Assembly: GCA_034509425.1 (NCBI GenBank) | Contig: JAVTVJ010001876.1 | Coordinates: 62,001-126,000 of the forward strand | Direction: 5' to 3' | DNA from: Eopsaltria australis | Lineage: Eukaryota; Chordata; Aves; Passeriformes; Petroicidae | Length of the DNA: 64,000 nucleotides | The notes under the pieces: generated by a model | The model's database searches: none | Told to the model about the DNA's origin: nothing | The model's input: only the letters and a program-made list of their open reading frames with translations | In this document: piece after piece, positions 47,651 to 60,000 of the stretch | Position numbering within the stretch: position 1 is the first letter of the stretch | Layout of the letters: each line of letters opens with the position of its first letter | Position numbers and translations under genes: made by a program

Positions 47651-47868
47651 GGTGCCCGGTGCGTTCCGTGAGCGGTGTCGGTGCCCGGTGTGTTCCGTGC
47701 CCGGTGTCGGTGCCCGGTGCCCGGTGCGTTCCGTGCGCGGTGTCGGTGCCCGGTGCCCGGTGCGTTCCGTGCCCGGTGTCGGTGCCCGGTGCGTTCTGTG
47801 CCCGGTGTCGGTGCCCGGTGCCCGGTGCGTTCTGTGCCCGGTGTCGGTGCCCGGTTGCGTCCCGTGCG
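47651..47868. repeat. Promoter minisatellite, 29- and 36-bp units
   Basis: About 6.5 tandem units of the form GCCCGGTGCGTTCCGTGCCC plus GGTGTCGGT. Some units carry an extra 7-bp GCCCGGT, giving 36 instead of 29 bp. Units differ by C/T (GTTCCGTG, GTTCTGTG) and CCC/AGC/CGC changes. It ends about 143 bp before the LCMT2 ATG. Confidence 0.95.
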
Positions 47869-48011
47869 CTCCCGACGAGCGGCGGCTCCGAGGCTCCCGC
47901 ACTGCCGGGGGGCAGCGGCGCTGCCGGGGCGGGCCCGCCAGGGGGCGCGCGCTCCGCGCTCGCTGCGTCCGGCGCTGCTCTCCCGCTTCCGGTGGGCGCG
48001 CCGCGAGCGGG

Positions 48012-48035
48012 ATGGGCCGTGGGCGTCCAGGCGCC
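48012..48035 (+). CDS. LCMT2: LCMT2 exon 1 coding part
   Basis: ATG at 48012 with G at -3 and +4, encoding MGRGRPGA, donor GCC|GTGAGT. Joined to exon 2 ([12 protein letters not shown]) it aligns with the human N terminus MG...AGAVQ-T--SSA-SK. This alignment fixes both the start and the donor. Confidence 0.85.
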
Positions 48036-51000
48036 GTGAGTGCCCTGCGGGCCCCGAGTGACCCCCGGGCCGCGAGTGCCCTGCGGGCCCCGAGTGACCC
48101 CCGGGCCGCGGGGGAACCCCGGGCCCTGAACGATTCCCAGGCTCCGAGTGACCCTCGGGCCCCGAGTAACCCCGGGGGCCCGCTGCTGCGGGGAACGGCC
48201 CGGGGACCCTCGGCCCGGCTGCTTCGGGGAGCAAGGGGAAGCGGAGGCTAGGACGGAGAGGGTTCGACGGCGGCGGGCACTGCCGTCTCCTCCCCTCGGA
48301 GCCCTCTTGTCGCTGCCCGGCCCGTGCGCCTCTCGGGACGCGATGTTGGTCGGAAGCGGCAGCGCCGTGTCATTGTCCCGGCAGGTCCAGGGCACCAGCG
48401 GCAGCAGCGCCGTCAGTAAATGCTCGACGGCAGCGCGGGGCTATATTCAGGACCGGTTCCTGCGGCTTCTGGCGGGGCGGCGGCGGCGGCGAGCGCCGCT
48501 TATCCACCGGTGAGGAGCGGGCGCTTCGCGGGGCCTTCAGCTGCTCTGGCTGCTGAGCCCCGGTGCTTGCGGGGCGTGGGACGGGATCTCGGCCTCTCGG
48601 GCTGCGGTGGGGGCAGGAGTCACCGGACACGGGGAGGAATGGCTTTAAGCTGAAAGAGAGTAGGTTCAGGTTACATATTAGGAAGGAGATCTTCCCTGGG
48701 AGGGTGGCGAGGCCGTGGCTCTCGGGTTGCCCCGAGAAGCTGTGGCTGCTGCATCCCCGGCAGTGCCCAAGGCCAGGTTGGATGGGGCTTGGAGCAACCT
48801 GGTCTAGTGGAAGGTGTCCCTGCCCATGGCAGGGGGTGGAACGAGAGCGGCTTAAGGTCCCTTCCAGCACAAACCCCTGTGCTCGGAGCTGTCAGCTGTA
48901 CAAGGCACAGCTTCTCAAACACCTTTTAATCAAAGTTCACAGAGTGGCAGAGTGGCAACGTGCAGTGCACTGTCTCACATGTGTAACCTTGTAAGACTGT
49001 TAGTGTAACATTACATGGCTTCTGGACCAAAACGGAATGTTTTGTCCTGAGTAAAATATGCCGCCAGATGGGTTCAGCTAGGATATCCACAACGTTTTCT
49101 CTAGGTTGTCCATAGTCTTGATGGTTAATACGTGCACTGAGTGCAGGAGATTGTTTTTATCAGCAAGCTATAGAGATGACAAAATCATCTCCCAGTGCAG
49201 GTCTGTAAACAAAGTATTACTGGGTAGAAGCTGAGAGAAAAAAAATCATTATTTTATTAAAATGGAAATTGCCAATGCTGTAGATATGGTGTTCCTGAAC
49301 AGTGATTAGAATTGAATTTGTTCCTACAGGGGTTATTACATCCGTGCCCGTGCTGTAGATCACTGTGTTCAGGACTTCCTGCTGAAGACACAAAGCTTCC
49401 CCATGACACAGGTGCATTTTCTCTGGGGCTACTTTACTGCACTAAATGTGTGTAAAGTCTTTCTGGCATCTGGGCAGTAACTTGTTACTGCATCTGTTGG
49501 GATCCATTCCCAGCAGGGCACAGAAATCTGACTGGCAGTACTGTGGCTGTCCATGTGTCACTTTGGCAGAAGTATCTGGGAGGGGGCAATATCCACACAA
49601 AAATCTTCTGCCTCTTGCAGGAGGTTGCCTGATTTTGTCACTCTACAGATGGTATTTAATATTTTTCACACCTAGGTGCTCAAGATGCTGCTAGAGTTGA
49701 GTATAACTTTTTCTGATACGTTCTCTGCAGATACTGTCTTTAGGTGCTGGCTTTGATTCCTTATACTTCCGTTTGAAGGATGTGGGTCTTCTGCATCACA
49801 CTGTGGTATATGAGGTAGATTTCCCAAATGTGGCATGCCAGAAAGCTACTCTGATCAAAAGAATGAAAGAGCTGTCAGCGCTGGTGGGAGACACTGGACG
49901 GGAAGGACTAGGTATGGCATTCATGGCAGATTTCTTTTGTACAACATGTTTAGAAGAAGTAAACATAGCTTCAGCCTTCAAAAGGTGAGAGATAGTAGGG
50001 GAACTATGAAAGTGTAGATGAAAATCATGTTCATTTTATGAAAAATGTTGAAACAAGTCATTTGTAAGCTTTGGGAGATAACAAGAAGCCAGGATGGATT
50101 TGTCAGGAGCTGATTATATCAAACCAAGGTCAGCTTTTTTCTGTTACAATTTCTGAAAGGCTGTGTCCAGCTTTGAGCTCACTGGTCCAAAAACAGTGGC
50201 AAACTGTAGCTTGTCCAGTGGGAGGTGATGAGGATGGTGAAGTGATGGAGCAGGTGGTGTAGGAGGGGAGGCAGAGAGAACTGGGTTTGTTCAGCCATAT
50301 GGGGCAGAGTTTGGGAGGAAGGTGAGTCTTACAGCAGTCTTCAGCTTACGATTTGGGAAAGGTTAGAAAAGACAGAGCCACACTTTTCTTGGAGGCATAA
50401 AGCAGATAGTCAAGGGACAATGGTTGGAAGGTGCAAGAAAGAGGAAATTCCAGTGATGTATAATGAAAATGTTGGGGGGGAGGCTGCACCACATGAGTAG
50501 TTAATAATGGGAACAGATTGCCTAGAACGGTGAAGGAATCTCCAGCCTTGGAGATAGAGCTTGACTGGACAAAGTTTTGAGCAACCTGACACAGATAATT
50601 GCCATGAGGAAGTATTTGGACAAAATGACTTTTAAATGTCCCTTTCACCCTAAATTATACAATGATTTATGGACTTGATGGGTAAAAGAGAAGATTTGAC
50701 TCTTAAGTGTCCTGGCTGTAATAAAATATTAGTTGTTATGTGTCCTGACTTTTTTTTTTTTTGCGCTCCAAGGCAGGAGAAAATGAGCCTTGTGCAGAAT
50801 ATTGTGCCATCTGAGTACTGAGGGGCAAAAGGAGGAATGTAAAGTATGTGGTTCACTAAAGGTCTCTACTGCATCTGTTTTCCTCCTGGATTTCCAGTAA
50901 TGCTCTAGATGATATGCTATAGAAGGTGAAATGCCATAAACCTGCAAGAAACGTGGGGACTTGAAATAAGATGAATGAGAGTAGGAGTTTGACAAAGTAC

Positions 51001-54000
51001 ACAAATGGTCTGGAAAACATGGAATGAAATACAGTAGGGACATGGGTAAGCCGCTGCATTTAGATGGTATTAACCAATTTAAATACAGATGGAAGACAGC
51101 TATAGAGTTTGAGTTCCTGACTCCCAGGTCTTAGTGAGTAGCTCTTCCATGAGCTTGTTAATTTTCTTCCTGAATCCATTCACATTTTTAATATTGGCAG
51201 AGTCCTGTAGCAAGGAACTCTGTCTGTACAAAGAATCTTCAGATACTTAAAGAAAGGTGTCACATAGTTGGAAATACCCTATTATCTGTTTCTAGAGGTC
51301 AGGAAGGGATGGATGGACAAGTTAGAAGAAATTAGAACACTCTGGTGGGCTTCTGGAAAAGGCCGTTTTGCCCCCAGAAGTGCATGCCTTTGAGAACAGT
51401 GTAGGTTAACTGTCCTCAGGACAAATATAGTTTTGGGTTCAGAGACAGAGTAGGTGATTTCTGAAGATACTTTACAGTTTGCTTTGTTAAGGATGTGGTT
51501 TTGGCTGAAAAGGTCAACAGGCCATAGCTTATCATATTCTGATGGGGTACAGTGGTATGATAATACTTGCAGATCATAAACTGGAACTTATTTCTGAGGA
51601 TGGTGATCTGTGAGTCAGGTCCTGGTGTTTGCCAAGAGCTAGCATATGTGGATTCAGGACTCAGTGCCATTATACAGAAATGAAATCTGTTTAACAAACA
51701 AACCAACGCAGCCTAAGAAACCTGAGAATGTTTTTCTGATTGTGAGGGAAGCCATTGAAATTCTATCAAGGCAATGGTGCTTTCTTAGCCTAAGGTGAAG
51801 GTGTATAAATGACAGCCTTTTAGGTTTGATTTTGAATTACAATGGTTCTAAAAAATTTTCTTAAAGTAAATATAATAAAGTTTTGTTGTTATAGTAAGTG
51901 TAATAATTCTATGAGAAATCTATAGGTGAAATTTGCATTAGGAATAATGGAGTTTTAGACCTACAGTTAATGGATCACGTGGCACTAACCCTTCATGTGT
52001 CATGTAATGATGGGGATTTTCTTGTACATGTTCCAGAGAAATACAGTTGATGGACATAGCCTTGTGAGTGATTGCCTGTGGGTTTGATTTTCATGTTTGT
52101 CCCTTTTGGTCTCAGTATTGCAGCAGCACCATAGAGAGGTTGTATCATTTTTGTCTCCCAGGAGCCATTACCTTTTCTGGAGAGGATTATAAATTACTGG
52201 GAGTGGATTTATCAGATCTGCACGAGCTGGAGAGAGCCGTGGAGGAAGCAGGACTGAACAAAGAAATCCCCACCCTCTTCATCGCAGAGGTGGTGCTCAC
52301 CTACATGGAGAACACCAGGTCAGCTGGGTTCTCCTCTCTTACCCAGGTGGTAAAGGGAAAACAACAAGCTTCTTTCTGAGTACATCACCTTGGGCTGGGA
52401 GACCTGTTCTCTTGAAACTAAAGCCTTGGGAGTTCTGTGGAGTCCCAAATAGATCCTTACATCATAATTGTGATGATGTAATTGATGTCCACATGATATC
52501 CTAAAAGGAATGAAAAAAAGAAGAATAATTTCAAACGAGCAATTTTGAGGTTTTTGTTCTTCTCATCCCCTGAATTGTCTGTGCAGATGGAGAGGATGTG
52601 AGTCCCCAGCACAGCACTCTCATTTGTGTATTGCCACTTGTCAGGATGCCTTAATAGCAGCTTTGTGGTGTTGCAGGAAGATACACTGCATCTGTCGTAT
52701 GATGGGTGGGCCCTCAATTTAATTTCTTATGCACAATCTCCCAACAGGTCAGATGCCTTGATTCAGTGGGCAGCAGAGCATTTCCCTCAGGCATGCTTCC
52801 TGGTGTATGAGCAGGTGCACCCAGAGGACCCCTTTGGACGTGTCATGCAGCAGCATTTCAGCCAGCTGAACACTGCTCTGCACTCACTGGCACAGTACCC
52901 TGACTGTGAGGCACAGCAGAGGCGCTTTCTGGGGAAGGTAAGCACCTGCAGCTCTATCAAGCATGGTTTATCTGAGGAAGATTGGAACACTAAGTGCTTG
53001 GTCAGTTACGGGTTGAAGCAAACAGGGCTGAGGCTGAGGTGTGGCCTGCCTTCTCTGGTAACATGACTCGTCATTAGAAGATGCTTCCAACTGGCTTGCA
53101 GCCTGCTGTCTTGTACAGGATTAATGGGTTCCTCTGAGACTTTTGATGTAATAAAGTAAGTTTTTAAGAACTTTACAGATGAGAGATCTATTTTCGCCAG
53201 TTTTTGGGATGCTCTTGCTTTAGCTAGACTCTCTTAGGGGCTCATGCGGGTGTTTCCTTTAGAGTCTTTGTTTTCCTGTGGAAAGTGAGTTTCTATCCTT
53301 CCAGAGGTAGTAACTTCGAGGGATTTGTCTTTTAGGGCTGGACTGAATGCAGTGTCATGGATATGAATGAGTTTTTCACCTGTTGTATTCCAGAAGATGA
53401 GCAGCAAAGAGTGCAGACTCTGGAGCCTTTTGATGAGTATGAGGTAACCCTCCTTTATTCTGAAGATCAGGGACCTGGCTTTGATATCATAAGGTGTTTG
53501 CAATTTCTTATGGTTGCAATTCTGTACAGAGCTGCTGAGGCACAGGTGTTCATGGAGGCAGGAAGGACCTTGGGTCAGCTTGGTTAACACAGGCCTTGGG
53601 GAGCTCCTGGTGAAGCAGCATGGAAGGAAGACTCTCCTTGATCTTAGAAAAGCAGCATGTTCCTTCCTTCCTTCCTGTGAGCAGTCTCTCAAGAAGACAG
53701 GCTTGTCATAGCAAGCTGCCTGGTTGTATAAGAGAATTTGTACATGCTAAAAGTTGGCATGGATTCAAGGAATAATTACTTTAATGAAAGAGAAATCCAT
53801 TAAGGATTACTGAATACATAAATAGACACCTGATGTGCTGTTTCTGACTGCAGTTGGTTCAGAGCATTCCTGGGGAAAGCAGATGCACTTATCCTGCTCT
53901 CTTCCATTTCCATAGATTACTTTATTGTTTGTCATTGTTTGATACAGGTTACTAATTTCTGATATTTTTTGGTCTGACTTTGTACAGCCATTCCTGTATT

Positions 54001-57000
54001 AATGATTGAAATTCAACTATGACTCTGTTCTTTGTCCTTTTTATGTTAACTGCTGACAAAGTTTCCGACTATTTGAAGTCTAGAAGTGAAGATAAATGCA
54101 AAATACTGAGTAACTTTAAGCCATATATCCTGTGGAATACTTACTAGAAGTTTCCCTTTTGATTTTATGGTTCTCTGTTTATAATTCTAGAAATCTAATA
54201 ACTGTAGTATGAAGACAATTGAATGCGCTTGAATTTATCTTGCCAACACAGTAGGATCTGCTGTGCTATATGAATGCAAAAGTGATGACTGAAAGTGCTG
54301 GTAGATTTGCTAAGTGGTGTAGAAATGTCTGCTAGAATTGAAGGTCAAGGCCATTGCTCGTACAGTGGGAAGGTAAAGGCTTGGTGTTGTTTTCCTTACA
54401 GAGAAGGTTAATGTGCATGAGTCCGAGCTGGAAACGTGCACAGGAGTAAACAATGTGATAACAGAGAGTACTGCAATTAGCCTTTGAGAGAAAGATTAAG
54501 TAAGATCCAGGTCTTATTGTAAACAATCTTGGTCAAATTAGGTAAGAAATGTAAATAGACACCCAGTGTGGAGGGAGACTATTTTTAGAATAATTTGCTT
54601 AGGGACTAATAATGGATTCTTCCATTTTCAGTATTTATGTTAATTTCTGGATGTCACTTTTCAAAAGATGCTTTTTTCTTCTAATTTGGGTTGAGGCAAG
54701 GAAGCTGATAACATGAGTGTTCCTTTTAAATTCATGTTTATGCTTCCTAGTTACATAGTTGGCTAAATATATCCCACCCCACGGGAATGAATACACTCAA
54801 TTCCTTGACATCCATAAATGCCAGAGTGAACTCTCATTGCTGCTGGCTCCTGTACATTCCTTTTGCTTGTGCTTCTGCCTCAGAATGATTCCAAGGCCAG
54901 ACTGAAATTGATGTGTTACTGTCCAGCACAGACCATGTTGCACCTTTGAATATTTGTGATTTCTTTGGAATAACCTATATTCCATGAACTTTAAGAAACC
55001 TTAATCCCTCCGTTATAAAGACCTCATTCTTTTTTGTGATCAGAACTGAGAAGCATGAAGGGAAGATGATTCCAAAAAGAAAAACTTTCCCATGCAACAT
55101 ACAGTTAAGCTATGGGATGCATGTTGGGCATGTTAAAAGTTTATGTGAGTTCAAAGAGCAGCTGGGTAGGTTCATGGATGAAAAATCCATCAAGGATTGT
55201 TGAATACGAAGACAAAGCTTCTTGCTTAGAAGATCCCTTGGCTGTAAATTTTTGAAAGTTGGAGTGAGAGAGGTATTTACCCACCTGTTCTTCCTCCGAT
55301 TCAGCTTTACCCCTCTGATTTTGATCATTGATGGAAACAGCGCAAGGCTGGGTCGGTATTTGATTTGGTCACCCTGGCTGTTCTGAGGTCCTCACTATTG
55401 TTTGTGCTAAGATTTTGAAGGGGATTGTTGTTTGTTTGGTTCTTCTTTTCTTGGTTTGTTTGTTTGTTTGTTTTTTACTTTGGCTTCCTACAGGAATGGC
55501 ATCTGAAATGCTCTCATTACTTTGTGTTGGCTGCATCAAAGGGGATGGAACCTTCCTGGACTCCTTTGTTACACAGTGTGACAGGTACACACCAAGTAGT
55601 TTTCACAGTATTCTTTTATCTCATGCAGGTGTATCTGAGAGGTTTTAGATGTTGAAATCCTGGAAGGAGCAGATGGGATGCTGCCGTCTTGTAGCTTTCT
55701 TCACTCCTCCACAATGCTTCTGCTGTCCAAAGCAAGGCCAGGGCCGTGGCCTAATGCTGCTGATTCTGATCACTTCTGTTCTTTGAGTTTATTGAACCTC
55801 TCAGTCTGAACACCTTGTAATTTTTTCATACATGAGCCCCTCCAGTGCATGGCTGCAATGCCAGCCTGCCCTGCTCCTCCTCCTGTTTTTGGGTCTCCCT
55901 TCCGAATTTATTCCTGGTTGCCTCCATATAAGTCTCTCTGAACCATCCTCTCCTTCCAGCTCCCAAAAGGTGGTTCTATTTTCTTTGCTGCCCTGTCCAG
56001 CAGACCACTCAGGAGACTGTCATGAAGCTGTGCTTTACTTTGTTATCCCTTGTGGTTGCAATTGTACCTGTTGTATTTCTGTTTCTGAAATGCTTTTAAA
56101 TCTGTATGTCACTTTTTTAGATGGGAGAAAAATGGTACAGCTGGGGAAAAGCCAAGACCAAGATTGTGTTTCCAAGATAAAAAGGATTTGGTGGCAGTAG
56201 CAGTCCAAGAAATTCCTGGTTTTGACTGCTTGCTTCCCTTTTCAGGGTAGAAAGCAGAAGGTTATTTTAACCTGTTTTATATCACTAGTCTTCACAGTAT
56301 AGCACCACAAGTAGTTTTAGCTTCAAGAGAAAGTTGAAATCTGTGTTATAGGGAGCAAGAAAAGCAGCTGATAAGGGATAGAGCAGGATGGCATTCCTGA
56401 GACCAACAGGGCCACTGAATTAATGTGTCTCAATTAGATTTGAAAATGTGAAATTGAAGCTAAATGAACGTAGGTGTGATTTAATGTACTTTGTGATTGT
56501 CACTGGTCCTTAAGTTAAATCCTTGAAGGCTCCTAAAGGCATAGTATCTATCCTTAAATTAAGAAATAAAATCTAACATTTGCTTAACAGACTTTATTAC
56601 AGTGAAAACATTTGATTCATTAGAGACAGGGTTGGGGTCTTTCTGCTGCTGTCTGTTTTTATTCAAAATTGATAGCAAAAGCCTTCAAAGTCTGGTAAAT
56701 TGTCCATGCTTAGGTATATTTTACTGGGAATGCAAAAGGTATGTCTCTAATATCAATAAATGTCCCCAGTTACCCTCTCAGATAGACTTGGGTCCCAGTT
56801 CAAGAGAATGCAAGTACTAAATCTTCCAAAGAGATCATGATAAGTGCATTTTGTGACAAGAAAAAACTCCTACGTCTTTAAAAGATTGGTCTGTAAAAAG
56901 ACATTTAAGCCCAAGGAGATGAAGTTTCTTATTTCAGCAGATGATAAAGTAGGGTCTTGTACAAAGCAATGATCAGGACAGGCAATTTTTCTAATTACGG

Positions 57001-60000
57001 CATACAAAAAATGGACTGTGAGCTGCTCCTCCTCCACTTCATCATCTCTTGCAACACAAGAATAAAGCCCTTGATTGAAACAAAGACACAGATCCCAAAC
57101 TGATTAAAAGAAAACAATGTGTAGGTGAGCTGGAATCCTGTGCTGAAAGTTTGTTTTGTGCTAAGAGATATAATATTTAGAGAGGAGATATTTCGATAAC
57201 TGGAAATACTCTCCTATAGTAGGACCATTGGTATGAGCAGATTATTTGTCATGCTTCAGAATGTTATTTCAGTGCTTCTGTGAAGGTAGGATCAAAATCT
57301 AGCAAGAAACGTTGAGATCAGCTTCCAGGTGTTTGTCCTGTTCTTTGCTGTTCAAGTGCCAAATATTGTCTTAATCAGACAGGTGCTCCTTTTGAAGGTA
57401 CTGCAGTGATTCAAAAGTTCAGGCCACTGTACTTGCTTGGCCAGTTTTACATCCACCCCACAAAAGCAGTCTCAGAATTGCCAGGAGCTGAGTAGAAGTT
57501 ACAGTTGGTACAGTAGTAGTTTTAACTATCACATCCTGATTTCTAGGGCATGTCAGATTATCTGTGTGCACTGTCAACTTGCTTCTCAATTTTTTTCTAC
57601 TTGAAAAGATGGTCATCTTGATAGTCCTTGGTTTGTATTTGTGCATAAGTTCTTTGGTTCTCTTTGGCTTACAGCTCCTCATCATGCTGGTCCTGTTGGG
57701 ATGGCTGGGAGTGTCCCTGCAGCAGTGTGTGCAAGGCGCTCAGGAATTCCTGGCCTGAGACGTTACGGTCACCACTCTGTTCTTATAAAACCCAACGTGA
57801 TTCTTACCACGGGAGGCTTTGGGGAGGAGGATGGACAACACTGCCGCATGAGAAATTTCCATGTGCTGAGTAAGCATGCAGGCTACTGGGAAGCTGTCTG
57901 TGTGCCACAGAATATTGCTGATAAAAGATGGGGTGAGTTCCCATACTGATGGCAAGTGCAAGGGGGGTACCTTTGTGCTAAAAGTGAAAGGAAGTCTAGT
58001 GAAAAAGTGATGTCATGGCACAGTGATACTAGTGGTCACAGACACCTGGTTGCTAAATGCCAGATCCTGCCCTTTGGTCATCACAACCCCATGCAGCGCC
58101 CCAGGCTGGGAGCAGAGTGACTGGAAAGCCAGAAAAGGACCTGGGGGTTCTGTTGGACCGTGACTGAACGTGAGCCCAGGTGGGCAAGAAGGCAAATGGC
58201 ACCTGGCTGGTACCAGCCTAGTGTGGCCACAGGCCCAGAGTAGTGATTGTCCCTCTCTGCTGGGCGCTGCAGAGACACCTCGAGTGCCATGTCCAGTTCT
58301 GGGCCTCTCACAGAAAGAGAGACATTGCGGGGCTGGAGTCACAGAATCATAGAATGGTTTGGGTTGGAAGGGACTTCCAACCCTCTGCCATGGGCACGGA
58401 CACCTTCCAGTAGACCAGGTTAATCAAAGCCCCATCCAGCATGGTGTGGAACACTTGCAGGGATGGGGCAGCCACTTCTCTGGGTAACCTGTGTCAGGGC
58501 CTCACCACCTTCACAGAGAAGAATTTGTTCCCAATATGCCATCTAACCCTGCCTTCTGGCAGTGGAAAGCTGTTCCCCCTTGTCCTGTCATGGCAGGCCC
58601 TTTTCCAAAGTCCCTCTCCAGCTCTCTTGGAGTCCCTTTAGGCACTGGAAGGGGCACTAAGGTCTTCCTGGAGCCTTCACTTCCCCTTCACTTCACTGAG
58701 TTGAACAGCCCAGACTCTCTCAGCCTGGCTCCGGAACAGAGGGGCTTTAGCCCTGTGTTCAAGCTAGTGGACTCTGAATTTTTTCCAACAGCTCCATGTC
58801 TTTATTGTGCTGGGGGGACCAGACCTGGACACAGAACTCCAGGTGGGGTCTCAGAAAAGCAGCATAGAAGGTGAGAATCATTTCCCTTGACCTGCTGGCC
58901 ACACATCTTTTGATGCAGCCTGGGACATGGTTGACTTTCTGTGTTGCGAGCACATACTGCTGAGTCATACTGAACTTTTTGTCCACAAACACCCCCAAAT
59001 CCTTCTTCCCAGAGCTGCTTTTGATATATTCTCTGACTAGTCTCCATTTGTGCTGGGATTGCCCCAACCCAGGTGCAGGACCTTGCCCTTGGTCCAGCTG
59101 AACTCCATGAGGCGGGCAGAGTCCCACCTCTCCTGTCCAGGTTCCTCTGGATGCCCCTCTCTTTCCCTCCAGTGTGTGACTGCACCACACAGCTCCATGT
59201 CATTGGCAAACGTGCTGGGATGCCCTCAATTCCACTGGTGTCCATGTCACCAGCAAGGACATTAAATAGTGCTGGTCCCTGCAGAGACCTGAAGAACAGC
59301 ACTCATTGCTGGTCTCCAGTTGGACACTGAGCCAGTGACTGCCACTCTTTGAGTGAGACCATCCAGTCAATTCCTAATCTGCCACATGGTCCATCTGTCA
59401 GATCCGCTCTCCAGTTTAGAGACTGGATGCCGGGTGGAACAGTGTCAAATGCTTTGTACGAGTCCAGGTAGATGACATCTGTTGCTCTTCCCTCATCCAC
59501 CACTGCTGTAAGTCCATTGTAGTAGTGGCCGAGGGACCTGGGGGGGCTTTAGCCTGGAGAAAAGGAGGCTCAGGGGGAAGCTTCTCACTCTGTACAACTA
59601 TCTTAAAGGAGGAGGTCGGCCTCTTCTCCCAGGAGACAAGGCACAGGACAAGAAGAAATCGCTTCAAGCTGTGCCAGGGGAGGTTTAGGTTGGATATTGA
59701 GAAAAATGTCTCTGAGAAAAGGGTTGTCCATGCCTGGCACAGGCTACCCAGGGTAGTGGTGTAGTCTGTTTCTCTGAAAAGATTTAAAAGCTGTGTGAAA
59801 GTGGCACCTGGGGATGTTGTTTAGTTTTGACCTTGAGAGTCCTGGAGGAGTGGTTGGACTTGATAATCTGTAAGGGTCTTTTCCAACATAAATTGTTCTA
59901 AATTTCTTGGAAAAAACATCTGTGTGTACCATGACATTTTGTATCTCCACAGGTGAGAGGTTGTACCATACTGTGTCTTGTCTCTCGGACACTCTGGCCC

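Larger units (their letters stand above)
47390..48620 (+). promoter_or_regulatory. LCMT2: CpG island promoter of LCMT2
   Basis: Dense CpG sequence covering the region upstream of the start codon, exon 1, intron 1 and exon 2. It contains the 29/36-bp minisatellite and a 36-bp duplication. I see no TATA box. The extreme composition leaves several stop-free frames on both strands, one of 334 codons on the minus strand, that are not genes. Confidence 0.75.

Noticed and set aside
47391..48395. Minus-strand 334-codon open frame and several plus-strand frames in the LCMT2 island
   Set aside because: They run through the minisatellite and extreme GC sequence, consist of repeated GTD/RAPGT-like words, and conflict with the LCMT2 start supported by homology.
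55832..56200. 122-codon open frame with a hydrophobic N terminus
   Set aside because: Inside LCMT2 intron 8 with no homology, promoter or splice support.
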